In this document: in pieces, positions 46,201 to 56,869 of the stretch
Numbering within the stretch: the first letter of the stretch is position 1
Layout of the letters: every line of letters begins with the position of its first letter
Source of the DNA: Siphonodentalium dalli
Lineage: Eukaryota > Mollusca > Scaphopoda > Gadilida > Siphonodentaliidae
DNA length: 64,000 nt
Direction: 5' to 3'
Assembly: GCA_032622095.1 (NCBI GenBank)
Contig: CP136066.1
Location: 53,162,609-53,226,608 of the forward strand
Made by a program: the position numbers and the translations under genes
Notes under the pieces: generated by a model
Told to the model about the DNA's origin: nothing
The model's input: the letters and a program-made list of their open reading frames with translations, nothing else
The model's database searches: none

Positions 46201-47200
46201 AGCTTTTTTATGGGAGGGGTTTAATGTTTTATGCTTGTTTGCTTCAGAGATGAATATGCCGAAGTGATCGTAAATATCGCAGGTGATTATCCGTTTGGTG
46301 ACTGTCTTGCACTTTGTTGGTATAGATATGATCAATTATGGTAGCAGAGTGTTCGGTTAATCTTGTAGGTTTCGTCATCATGGGCATGAATCCTCTTGTA
46401 AAAAACATTGTTTATGAAATCGTTCGTTTTTGCATGCGTATCGAAATTGAGAAGGTCAATGTTGAGGTCTCCTATTATGTCAGACTTGCTTTGTTCAATT
46501 TTTCTAAGACATTATCGAATTTCAACATAAATTTGTCCAAGTCGGCCTTCGGTGCTGTATTTGGTTTATAAATACATCCTATTATATAATTATCGTTCGC
46601 TCCTCGGTGTATTTATATAAATAATGTTTATATTACGTGGGGTATAAATATTGTCAAATCGGGTCTTAGTTTGTATTGTACATTTTCTTTGATGTCGATA
46701 CCAACACCCCCTCTGCCATCGTCGGCATCGGGTCGAGTATTACATTCCAAGGGATGATATCCTGAGAGTGAGAAGTCTGAGGATCTATGCACTTTGAATA
46801 TTTATGTTAGGGAGATAACATCAAACATATATTCTTCTGAATTCAAATCACAGAGTAGATTTTCAGCTCTTCATAATTTGCGTTCAGGCTTCTTAAATTT
46901 AGACCAAAAAGAGAGAATTTTATGTTTTTTGAGAGAAATTCTTTACCCTGTGTGGGCGAGAAATATTGGCAGGTATTTTGATTCCAGAGTAGGATGCTGT
47001 CGGGATCAAATTCGACTCCTTCTATTGCAGACCATTTCGCCGCGAAATCATGTGTACGTGTGTTCCTTACCTCACTCAAAGTTATGCTATTTGCAGACAT
47101 AATGGGGAATTTCTAAAGTGTTATAATATGGGCCCCTGATTGTAACCATTTGGTTATGTCGTAGTACTGAACGTCTGTACATATACATGGAAACTAATAT
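43231..47200 (-). mobile_element. LINE-type non-LTR retrotransposon, nearly full ORF2
   Basis: Read on the minus strand, this holds endonuclease, reverse transcriptase and C-terminal regions in order, then a 3' untranslated region ending TTTACAATAC...AATAAAATTATCC with short TATCC repeats at 43,231-43,246. A simple-repeat 3' tail replaces poly-A in many CR1/L2/Jockey-type invertebrate LINEs. The 5' boundary is uncertain and no ORF1 is recognised, so it is probably 5'-truncated. Stops, frameshifts and an internal deletion show it is inactive. Confidence 0.8.
44390..47130 (-). pseudogene. LINE ORF2: endonuclease and reverse transcriptase, disrupted
   Basis: From 47,100 downward: MSANSITLSEVRN, then FSLFGLNLRSLNANYEELK. 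The AP-endonuclease blocks are SDFSLSGYHPLECNTR, GRGGVGIDIKENVQY, YIIGCIYKPNTAP, a GDLNIDLL-like block now frameshifted, and TRLTEHSATIIDHIYT (to 46,340). The linker (46,335-45,796) contains SEPWTTSGLIKSSI. Reverse transcriptase blocks: KEITHYRPISILPSFPKL, YKHQYGYRPNHST and LFLDLSKAFDTIDHNIL (45,771-45,052), then HYGIRGIAKSWFHSYLDNR, FLIYVNDM and YTDDT with the catalytic Asp pair (about 44,950). The GVPQGS-type block between LDNR and FLIY is deleted. The C-terminal ALIQSHLVYGIQIWG and LQKRVMRIIC reach about 44,400. The protein would copy its own RNA at a nicked target. Confidence 0.85.
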
Positions 47201-47840
47201 GGATATCATAAAATAATTTAAGTTTAAGTTTCAATTTCAATTTTGGTGGAGTTATGTCAAGGAAAAAGTATCCGTTACATCGAGAGATGGAGAGAGTAAA
47301 AAGAAACAAATGAAATAGTAATGGCACAAATCACATACACAATCAATCTACACTAATATACCGTATGTCTGAATTAGTTTAAGTTATATACATTGTATTA
47401 AGCAAATTAAGAGCATGAATAAGTGTTACTGTAAAGACCAACCCTTACTTTACACATACTTATCATTGACGATTTTTTTTTTAATATTTTCATTGAATAA
47501 CACTTGAACATACGAACATAGCGAATACAAGTTACATCTAAAGAATGCATTAATAAACAGACACACTCCTATCCCTCTGTATTGCGCTCTCTACAGACAT
47601 ACAAGCTTCCATACATGGCTTACATACAATCCCGACTGAGGCCACGTTCACAAACCTAGGTACCATGTCAGGGAAATACGCAGAAATTGACTTACATGAC
47701 AATGATTTGCTAAATATGGAGTATAAACTTCAAGTATGGTTTTCAGTCACTGCCGTCTACTATATATTGGACAATTTCGAAGCCTGGAAATATATACTGA
47801 CGAATAGTTTACTTGGGAAATATTCCGTAGATAAGTTCTG
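47201..47840. other. Non-coding stretch
   Basis: No gene recognised. A plus-strand frame at 47,665-47,853 runs into the minisatellite and has no domain. Confidence 0.45.
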
Positions 47841-48549
47841 CAAGCGCTTATAGACTATATCTTAGCATCTGAAGCGCTTTTTGACTATATCTTAGCATCT
47901 CAAGCGCTTATAGACTATATCTTAGCATCTCAAGCGCCTATATACTATATCTTAGCATCTCAAGCACTTATAGACTATATCTTAGCATCTCAAGCGCTTA
48001 TAGACTATATCTTAGCATCTCAAGCGCTTATAGACAATATATAAGCATCTCAAGCGCTTATATACTATATCTTAGCATCTCAAGCGCTAATAGACTATAT
48101 CTTAGCATCTCAAGCGCTTATATACTATATCTTAGCATCTCAAGCGCTTATATATCTTAGTATCTCAAGCGCTTATAGACTATATCTTAGCATCTCAAGC
48201 GCTTATATACTATATCTTAGCATCTCAAGCGCTTATAGACTATATCTTAGCATCTCAAGCGCTTATAGACTATATCTTAGCATCTCATGCGCTTTTTGAC
48301 TATATCTTAGCATCTCAAGCGCTTATAGACTATATCTTAGCATCTCAATCGCTTATATACTATATCTTAGCATCTCAAGCGCTTATAGACTATATCTTAG
48401 CATCTCAAGCGCTTTTTGACTATATCTTAACATCTCAAGCGCTTATAGACTATATATTAGCATCTCAAGCGCTTATAGACTATATGTTACCATCTCAAGC
48501 GCTTATAGACTATATCTTACCATCTCAAGCGCTTATAGACTATATCTTA
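47841..48549 (+). repeat. 30-bp minisatellite, about 23 copies
   Basis: The unit is CAAGCGCTTATAGACTATAT followed by CTTAGCATCT, highly uniform, with a few variants (GCTTTTTGAC, TATACTATAT) and one shortened unit near 48,142-48,160. A last partial unit resumes at 48,963 after an inserted MITE. Unit length is divisible by three, and one frame encodes QALIDYILAS, but in-frame stops and the shortened unit break it, so coding is not supported. Confidence 0.95.
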
Positions 48550-48962
48550 GGGTACGTTCATACACTGGTAAATTTGCACGGTATGGTTTGCAGTCATTTT
48601 GTCGCAGAAAACGATATGGTGCCAAACTATGAACGGAAACAGGCACATAAAGTGCATCTGTACCACAGCTAACTATGTGCGAAGTAAAATCTCTGTAGTT
48701 CCACCTGTAGCGGTGCTACCGGAATTTGCCTGTAAATATCATGCAATTATCTCGCAAGAATAAATCATACAGGTATTTGAAGGCAAATTACAATAGCACT
48801 GTTACATGTGGAATTAGATAAATGCTACTTCTCGTGTATTTCGCTTTGATAGACATGCATGTTATGTGCACGGTTCCGTTCATATTCTGGCACCATGTGG
48901 TTTTCTACGACGAAATGCCCTCAAAACATACCGTGCAAACTTGCCAGCGTATGAACGTAGCC
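48550..48962. mobile_element. PIF/Harbinger-like MITE, 413 bp
   Basis: Ends GGGTACGTTCATAC and, inverted, GTATGAACGTAGCC belong to terminal inverted repeats of about 115 bp, roughly four-fifths identical by eye. The 3-bp duplication TTA flanks the element (48,547-48,549 and 48,963-48,965), and joining the flanks restores a perfect minisatellite unit. A TWA-type 3-bp target and GG-starting ends fit PIF/Harbinger. No protein is encoded; the middle is about 180 bp of AT-rich sequence. Confidence 0.85.
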
Positions 48963-48973
48963 TTAGCATCTCA

Positions 48974-50149
48974 ACTATTATCAACAATGATTCAGAATGA
49001 ATAACTCTGCGCTTGTGCTACGGTCTACCTGTCGTATTTTAAAATTCAGTTTCTCTGTCAGATGAATTGTTTCCAGTTCCAGATATGCACATTTTTTAAA
49101 TGAATGACATACTTAGTAAAGAGAGGGTTAACAAATGCATATATTACATATATTATCTACACACAAGAACAAACAAACAAAATTCGAAGATATATATAGA
49201 ACGCACATTGGACATAGTTTTAAACGAATACAGAGACTCAAAGACATATAATATACAAAGCCATTATTTCTGGTCCTTACTGTACCGTACGAGTTCTGTA
49301 CGTTGTCGTATCAAAATATTAGGACTGTTACGTCACTGGTTGGCTGCACGCGCTCGTGTTTTCCTGTCGTTGTTTTTGTCGATTTTAGAGGTAAGAAGAT
49401 GAAACTTGTTGTTATTTAGTTCCAATTGCGAATTCTTACCGCAGAGTTCTTCTGAACGAACAATATTATATTTGGAATTGTGGAAAACTATAATCCTGTT
49501 CGGCTGTTCATTCATGTCTTAGAAGCATGTTCACAACTGATTTTAGTTGTGTCAGTGTATCAGTATTTCTTCATCCATAAAGTAGGCCAGTGAACCACAA
49601 CTTGGCAAGGAAACAAAGGCTTGTGTTGACATTTAGAAGTAGTGATCACTGATGACATTGGTTGTTCAAATGGTTTTTCAACTTACAGTAATAAGTTGAC
49701 TGACGGTAGCAGTGAGTATTATCAGGATTATTTTACTTCTAGATACTAGTAATTGATAGAGGTGTTTCGCAGGTGTCCGACTACTGTACCGGCATAAAGT
49801 GTATTGTAGGTTATTGGTTTTAATATGCTAATTGTTATAATGTCCCACCTGGTGTCTCATCTACATCTACTCGGATTCGACATTATGATAAGATTTTAAC
49901 AATTTACTACAATAAGTATTCATGAAATGTCATAGAGATGTTTCGCAGATGCACTATGTGAAACATCTCTCCAAACAATATAAGCATTTATATGAGGCTA
50001 ACTTGAAGGAAAAAGATCTGTCGATCTTAGTGTACTGGTATTTACCATAATTGGGTAGATTTCTCCGTCAAATGTTCACAAAATCTTGCAAATGGAATTA
50101 AAATAGACATGTATGATATGAAAAGACATAAGAATACCTTATGTAATTC
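48974..50149. other. Non-coding stretch with one hairpin
   Basis: No gene recognised. At 49,931-49,972 AGAGATGTTTC pairs with GAAACATCTCT across a short loop; a single-arm relative (AGAGGTGTTTCGCAG) lies near 49,757. Confidence 0.45.
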
Positions 50150-50179
50150 AAAATTAGAGAAAAAAGTCCAGAAGGAAAA

Positions 50180-50345
50180 GGCCAATTTTAGGGGTAAGTA
50201 AAATTTCTCTGTTAAAGTTTTTTTCTCAGCGGAGTGTGATTCTGGATGACATGTGCTTCAATTTCTAGGTGGGTGTGGATTTCGGTAGGCAGTTGATACC
50301 GGCCGGCTAAGGAAGTTTCGATTGTTGACCTTGACAGGACTGTTG
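50180..50345 (+). repeat. Fragment of the inverted repeat B family
   Basis: Positions 50,180-50,285 match the reverse complement of about 61,950-62,035 (shared CAATTTCTAGGTGGGTGTGG). Positions 50,280-50,320 match the reverse complement of about 58,088-58,130 (GGTAGGCAGTTGATACCG). This is a third copy of sequence flanking inverted repeat B, in a rearranged order. Confidence 0.6.
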
Positions 50346-51719
50346 AACCCCAAATGACCTTTCGTGACGGAAGTAAAATTTATGTTTCGCGCATGCGCTA
50401 TGCGCAATTTTTCGTACTTTCGTAAAATGACGCGAAAAAGTTTTTCATCTTGCTGAATTCAAACTTAATTGATTAGAACACGTATTTGAATACGATTATC
50501 AGAGTTTACCGAAATTGAATGTGGTATGAGTGGGAACGTTACATCCTTCCATATGAATTCAACGACTATTGGCTGATAAACTGGTTAAAAACTCGATTTG
50601 AATCGAAGTTCGGGTGACAGTGACGATGACCCGATTGACCGTGAATCGTGAAGTTGACATTCACATTGTTGTTGACATTTTTGATTGAATTTTGTTAGCG
50701 GCAAAAACTCGGGTCTCAGCGAGAGAAATTGAGCAACCTCGGAGATTAAACACTGTGAAAACTCCGACACAGACTGATTATACACCAGCGAACATTCTCA
50801 CAAGAAGAAAACCACAATGTTCACAAGTGATCTACTATTGAGTATACTAATGTTTTCAAATGCAAGTGACTACTGGAACACAACAACACTCGGGTCTCAA
50901 CACTGACAACAGTGTGTATATCAACAGAATGAAAATGTACCAACTACAACTGTGGAATTTGACAATACTATTATAAATAGGATTTGGACTGCACTGGTCT
51001 TAAGTCAAGCTGGAGTACATATTCAATTTCAATTGCAATGGAATTATGGGTGTACAAGTGCCAAATAGTTTATTTACAGTTACTAGTACTACCACTACTG
51101 TCTGATGAATAAATCCAGTGATTTTCAGTTCTATTTCATCATTGGAAAAGATGCAACACCATTCACTCAGATTCAACAAATATGAGTTCCACTGTTGAGA
51201 ATGACCATGGTCCGTCAAAATGAAACACCAGACTGACCAAATTCTTCAATTGTTGAATAAATCATGTACTACATGTTATATGATGTAGTAGATATCCATA
51301 ATGAATAATTTCTTCTTTGACTGCCACCCCATAAAATCAATCCAGCATAACCTTGGGATCTACATGAAGCATACATATTACATATATAAATTCAAAAGAG
51401 AAGGTTTAAACATGTATATTGAGAGTCCCAACACACTAACCAGTAACCACATATGTTTTATACTATAATTACTAGAGTAAAAGAAAAACAATTTTGGGAA
51501 ACAAATTTACAATTTCTTCTGTACTTTAATTTGAAGCATTTCACTGTTCAGGCTCTAACTTGAACCTGGTAATTGTTTGCTTATATCATGTAGCAAGGAT
51601 TAATTAGACAAATAAATACACAAGGAGTGGATATATTTCAACTATATATGCATCAGATAAAACGATTTAAGCGTTGCACCGGGTAAAGAATGAGTAATGT
51701 ATTAAGGCCCCTTCAAGTC
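50346..51719. other. Non-coding stretch
   Basis: No gene recognised. A palindromic GCGCATGCGC word at 50,389-50,398 resembles an NRF1-type site but stands alone. Confidence 0.4.
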
Positions 51720-52330
51720 ATTTCAATTAATTATCACCTGAGGTAAACATCACCCATTGCTTGACAATAAACAAAGTTACCTCTATCTTTCTTATAAGGT
51801 GATAACAAATGCTCTTTATTGCTATAAATTATTTGTGCGTTTTTAAGTCATCTGATGTTAATGGCACCTATCCCATGACACTCCCCATGTCAAATTACCC
51901 ACATATTTTCTGAGCTGATAATAATGCTCTTCATTGATCATATATCATGTTAAGATAATTTATTAGTTCCCCTTTAATTAAAATGAGGACGAACGCTCTT
52001 TATTGTTCATCTCATATGATAATTTTAAAGTTTGCCTATAGGGTCAATGGCACATATCCAATGGTACTCCCGGGTCAATTTATCCCTACATACCGTACCA
52101 ATTTCAAATGACCAGGGTCAATGCCACCTATCATATGACACTCAATTTGCCCATGTGTATCAGTTTTCATCAACTCCTCTAGCCAAAATATATATAAAAT
52201 ATTTGTGCATGTGTGCCCTTTTAAGACATCTGCAACAGCGCTTACCGGGGCAAATTACCCATATATGCAAATGTTCAGCTCCGATGGTCCAGCCGTTTGG
52301 TCGCCTATATAAAGCGAGCAAATAAACAGT
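51720..52330 (+). repeat. Dispersed repeat cluster (GGCACCTATCC family), forward
   Basis: Irregular copies of TCAATGGCACCTATCC(C/A)ATG, CACTCCCC, GTCAA(A/T)TTACCCACATAT and GAGCTGATAA...GCTCTT recur at roughly 150-200 bp. The same family occurs inverted at 53,540-53,700 and forward at 53,930-54,290 and 54,860-55,060. Confidence 0.6.
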
Positions 52331-52379
52331 ACCAAACATACAGACAAACAAACAAAATTGAGTTTTATTTAATACATGT

Positions 52380-52605
52380 AGTATAGATAGATTAGTATCT
52401 CCTGCAATGCCGAGAAAAATTATTCTTGAGAAAAAAAAAATTCAAGTCAATTTTGTTAACACCACCCACTGACAAGGTCAGATAGGGTTTACAATATTTA
52501 CTTGAAAAAAAATATTCTCAAAAATCACCGATGAAGTGAATTTTTTTCCATGGTGGGGCGGGAGATATCCAGAGTTGGGAAAGATAACCAGGGGCAGATG
52601 ACGTG
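52380..52605. mobile_element. Diverged copy of the 4.4-kb foldback MITE family
   Basis: The right end (GGAGATATCC, then GCAGATGACGTGGTAC) matches the right end of the 4,371 element (GATATCCAGACAGG, GGTGACGTGTTAC) in the same orientation. Internally, an A-rich TTCTTGAGAAAAAAAA segment pairs with a T-rich TATTCTCAAAAATCA-type segment. The left end is unclear. Confidence 0.4.
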
Positions 52606-52862
52606 GTACGTGTACATCGATACCAGCCAATCTTGACACGGCTCATTACTTTTAGTGTTTATGTGTAAATTACATGTAAATATTTTATGATAATCTGCTA
52701 CATGTTTGTGTGACTCCATAATATTAGTAATTAACTGGCAAATTAATTGCACAAAGCTTTCAAACTTTCTATAATATGTAACCGCGTACAGAGAATATCA
52801 GAAGGCATATTTGTTGAAGACTTATAATCAGTTTTGTCCATAGTTTGCCAAGATAAATTATA

Positions 52863-53137
52863 TTAACCCGTTTGCAGCATTAAAGATCCTGTGGCAGTGC
52901 ATTCTCTTATATATGTGTCTCCCATAGGGAGCCCTGCATATATAAGAGAATGCACTGGTTTACAACGTCGAGGTAAATATTGTTAGGTCAATGTATGCTC
53001 TCATATATGTGAGGATCCCTATGGGAGACTCATATATAAGAGAATGCACTGGCACAGGATCTCTATATATGTAAGAGAATGCATTGGCACAGGGTTTTTC
53101 ACAAAATTTCAAGAAGCCCCAATCATGGAAGGGTTAA
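52863..53137. mobile_element. piggyBac-like MITE, copy 2
   Basis: Bounded by TTAACCC (52,863) and GGGTTAA (ending 53,137). It shares CAGCATTAAAGATC, GCATTCTCTTATATATG, GTAAATATTGTTAGG and CAATCATGGAAGGGTTAA with the copy at 2,345-2,606. It carries one extra internal GAATGCA(C/T)TGGCACAGG unit. No protein coding. Confidence 0.7.
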
Positions 53138-53539
53138 TTATAAATGACCATATTGGCTCAATATTGGGAATATAATGGCAAAATTAAATAGAAATATTGT
53201 AGTTTTGTACATACATGTATATCATACTATATGTTTCACTGGTGTCCAAACTAGACTGAATTTTAAGGTAAATAATGTGAATGACTTGTTCATTTTCAAT
53301 AAATAGTACTAAATACTCCATTGGAATTAACCCTTTTATAACTAAACAATGTGGTGAATTGGTGATAGGGGTGGGGTTTATCCACCATATACCCCACCCC
53401 AATTTTGTTAACAGTTGGGAATTTCATACCTGGTATATTTCAAACTAACTTTAGGTCGAAAATTTTCTGATATTTATTTTTGCATTTAAAGGGACTAAAT
53501 GCGTTTTTTTTCTTAGTAAAAAAAACCGAACATGTATAT

Positions 53540-54290
53540 GATCAATGAAGAGCTTGTTATCAGCTCAGAAGATATGTGGGATAATTTGTGCACACAGAGA
53601 TAAATTGACATAGGGAGTGTTAGGGGATAGTTGATATTGACCTCAGATGACTTAAAGAGGCACTAATAATTACAAATAAAGAGCGTTTATTATCAACTTA
53701 AAAAAAGAAACTGTGGGAATGTGCCAAATTCCACGTATTCTGGTAAAGTATTTTAAAAGCAAGAGCAAAATTAAATAATTGAAATCCATATGCTCTACTT
53801 TTCTCATATTAACATTATGTATACTAGATTGAACAAACTGTTAAAAAATTACAACAACAAAATTGAAGAAAATTAATCTCCAGAAAAAGTTTTCTCGAAC
53901 ACTATCTTTTAATTGATAATGAAGTTAATAAACGCTCTTTAGTGCCAATTATTATTGCATCTAATCTTAGGTCAATGAGACCTATACCATGAAACTCAAT
54001 GTGTTAATTTGCCCACATATCTTCTGAGCTGATAACGCACATTCTCCATTGGTCATCTACACGTATGTTAGTATAATTTATTAGTCCCACTTAAGTCATT
54101 TGAGGTCAAAGGCGCCTATTCCATTTTATTCCCCTGGTCAGGTGAACCACATGGTGTACTTATTTTCCTACATATCGTATATACTGATAAGGAATCCTCT
54201 GTATTGCTCATATCTGATAATATAATTATTAAATCCCTCTTTAGTGTCAATGTCACATATTCATTTGTACAAACTGGGCCAATTTACCCC
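53540..54290. repeat. Dispersed repeat cluster (GGCACCTATCC family), both orientations
   Basis: An inverted unit at 53,540-53,700 (AAGAGC...TATCAGCTCAGAAGATATG) is followed, after about 230 bp, by two forward units (53,930-54,290), so the cluster is a rearranged, palindromic arrangement of the 51,720 family. Confidence 0.55.
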
Positions 54291-54329
54291 GGCATAAAAT
54301 GTACAGCCTTCCACCATTTTGGGTTTTTC

Positions 54330-54735
54330 AATTTTTTTTAGCTCAACTTTACTTTGTAAAGTTTGAGCTATTGCCATGGCTTTGTCGTCCGAGGGTGCGT
54401 GCGTGTGTGTGTATGTGCGTGATACGTCAACAATTTCCCTTAGCACGGGCTACAGGTCATACGTTTGGTCGGATCATTATGAAATTTGTCATGGCTGTTG
54501 CCATTGACATGTAGATGGGAACGAGTCATTTTGGGATCATTTGGCAAAAAAACATGGCCGCCAGCGTCCATCTTGGATATCAAAATACACCCCATTAGCA
54601 CAGGCTACAGGTGGTACTGTTCGTCTGATCATCATGAAATTTGGCATGGATGTCAATATTGACATGTAGATGGGACCGAGTCTTTTTAGGGTCATTCGGC
54701 AAAAAAACATGGCTGCCAGCGGCCATCTTGGATTT
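54330..54735 (+). repeat. Dispersed repeat with two internal units of about 163 bp
   Basis: Starts TTTAGCTCAACTTTACTTTG...AAGTTTGAGCTATTGCCATGG with a short GT-rich tract. Two units follow, sharing CACGGGCTACAGG/CACAGGCTACAGG, ATCAT(T/C)ATGAAATTTG, GACATGTAGATGGGA and CAAAAAAACATGGC(C/T)GCCAGCG. This organisation is common in molluscan repeats. The 54,299-54,514 open frame is part of it. Confidence 0.65.
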
Positions 54736-54859
54736 TACTCTTTGCATAACTAGGCCTTTCCACTCTCCACATTCCTAATCACTCCATTGACTGTAACACA
54801 AAAATTCTCCCCTTGATATTGTCATTGACATTGTCATTGACACTTTCATTTAATTAAAC

Positions 54860-55080
54860 TTTGATTATTAGTGCTCCTTTAAGTCACATGAGGTCAACAG
54901 CACCTATCCGATGGCACTCATCGGGTCAATTTACCACAGTGAATAAATATTCAACTATTCAATTCCAGATGCCAATATATAATTAATTATTTAGTTAAAT
55001 TAAATATTAGTGTCTTTTTAAAGATATCTACGCCTTTCTCGTGATACTCCCAGTGTCAACATGAATCCATTTTTTTAAAT
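54860..55080 (+). repeat. GGCACCTATCC-family unit
   Basis: AAGTCACATGAGGTCAACAG, then CACCTATCCGATGGCACTC and GGGTCAATTTACC match units at 51.8 and 54.1 kb. Confidence 0.5.
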
Positions 55081-56034
55081 ATTATTTCAGGGCTTTCTCG
55101 TGAGACATATTTTAAGGTCACAACCTGTTATTTCTTCAACAAATGCCAAACATTGATTTTGATAATAGACACAAATTTCCACTTTGGCCAAGGGATTAGG
55201 TCCAATCTTCTCTGCTGAATCTTAAATACATGGAAATATCTAGTTCTGGGTTAAATAGACTTGATAATAGTGTAAGGATACCTTAAAGGTATACATTTTT
55301 TTCTGGTTATTGTTCGAATATAAAAAAGATCAGATTATTTTTCACCATATAATGTATTTCCATGACAAATATTTAGCACAAATGTTAATGCATATGGATT
55401 TCTATGTACTTTATCATTTTTCCAGGCACTATTCCTAATTTCTGGAACATTTATTTGAATCTGTGGTAGTGGTAAACCTATATAATATCCATGCACAAGT
55501 CAACTGTGTATGGCTTGATTGGAGGCCCAAGTGGCAGTTTTTTTCTCTATTGGTGTTGGGGAAACGATGGATGTCCTGTGCATAAATTTAATAATTAGGT
55601 GTCACTTGAGTAAATAGGTGGTTGTTATATTATATTATCTTATTGTTCTTTGTCTTGTGAATTGATATGGATAAATCTTCAAAATGAGATCTTAGCCCAC
55701 CAGATGTGCTTATAGTTGGTACAATGATCCAACTTAATATCATGAATATCCATGCTTTTGACCAGCAAGGGCCATCATGGTAATCATACAGTTAGATTAG
55801 GTGAATAGCCACTGGGTCCATACCTGTATGGTGATTTTTATAGGATTTTGCCTACTGCAGTGGTAATCTAACAGTATGCTGTGGGGCAGATGTTGGATTA
55901 AATCAGCCAAGTTATACACCTTTTTTGTCAGGAAGAAATGCTATATACATCTAAAATTCCCTGGATCTGTATTTGTAAAGAAATCTTGAAAGTCTAGTGC
56001 ATTTATGAGGACAAATGGCAAACCCGGAGTAACA
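55081..56034. other. Non-coding stretch
   Basis: No gene, repeat array or hairpin recognised. Confidence 0.45.
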
Positions 56035-56330
56035 TGTCATCTCCCCTGGATATTCCTCCACCCTGGATATTTCCCTCCTGGATATCATCCCACCCCACCT
56101 ATAAATAGCAAAATTGACTCCTTTTAAATTGTTTGATCCTGAAATGGCCAGAAAAAATACTTTTTGAGATTTAATTATATTTTATTTTTATATTTTATAT
56201 TTTTTTTTTCAAAGTGAGAATTATTTTTTACTCAGTGATTACTGATATTGTTTTATCCTGAAATGGTCAGCAAAATGTTTTTGATATGATTATTGATTTT
56301 AGATTTATCCATCTTCAACCCTGTTTGACC
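56035..56330. mobile_element. Diverged copy of the 4.4-kb foldback MITE family, left end
   Basis: GGAGTAACATGTCATCTCCCC, TGGATATTCCTCC and GATCCTGAAATGGCCAGAAA match the termini and inner arm of the 4,371-4,693 element. The inner arm is repeated in direct orientation (TCCTGAAATGG(C/T)CAG at about 56,148 and 56,258). The right end is not recognised. Confidence 0.45.
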
Positions 56331-56403
56331 GGATGTGTTTATGGGCCACATATTATTACACATCTCGAGAAATAACAAACTTCAAAAATTTATATCTGTT
56401 CAC

Positions 56404-56492
56404 CCTGAACTTTGATGGGTGGGATCCTCAACTTGAATCAAATATTTATTACCCCCCCTCCAAAGCCAAAGAAATAGTAATTTAGGAGCTAC
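56404..56492 (+). repeat. Dispersed repeat, copy of 3,118-3,205
   Basis: CTGAACTTTGATGGGTG, CCTCAACTTGAATCAA and CCAAAGCCAAAGAAATAGTA align with 3,118-3,205 in direct orientation. Confidence 0.6.
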
Positions 56493-56765
56493 TGATATGA
56501 ATGAGTATCAATAAATGCATTCACACTAGCTAGTCAATTTAACTACAGGTAGTGCAAATATATTGCATCCTGCGTGCTTGGATAATCCCCAAACCCAACT
56601 ACTTGTCCCACTATTGTCCCCAAAGTAGACACCATGAATAATTGATTTAATAACTTGATGTTTTCTATTATTTTCCCTTAAGTTAATAACAATAACACAA
56701 CAAAACTTATATAATGAGTTGTTTCTCACTGAGTCTACAGTAATGTCCTATATAATCAAGCTCTA

Positions 56766-56868
56766 AACCACAGCAGAATTTGGGGAATTTGTTCAAGATT
56801 TAGTTCGAAGTATTGCCATATTTCCGACTAAATCCTGAAAAAAATTCCCATAATTCTGCTGTGGTTAA
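56766..56868. mobile_element. Short foldback MITE, relative of the 1.1-kb hairpin
   Basis: AACCACAGCAGAATT and AATTCTGCTGTGGTT form the ends; GGATTTAGTCGGAAATATGG appears on the right arm with a diverged left-arm partner. It matches the arms of the 1,061-1,237 element. A TAA on each side may be the target duplication. Confidence 0.65.
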
Positions 56869-56869
56869 C

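Noticed and set aside
45362-46571. Plus-strand frames in the LINE region
   Set aside because: Antisense shadows of the minus-strand LINE reading frame.
47841-48549. Regularly spaced 30-bp repeat considered as a CRISPR array
   Set aside because: Units are contiguous with no unique spacers, in a eukaryotic context; it is a minisatellite.
47841-48672. Minisatellite as a coding repeat (QALIDYILAS decapeptide)
   Set aside because: An in-frame TAA in one unit and a shortened unit break the frame; no start or domain.
53329-53345. TTAACCCTTTTATAAC as another piggyBac-like end
   Set aside because: Only the first seven bases match and the adjacent GCAGCATTAA landmark is missing.
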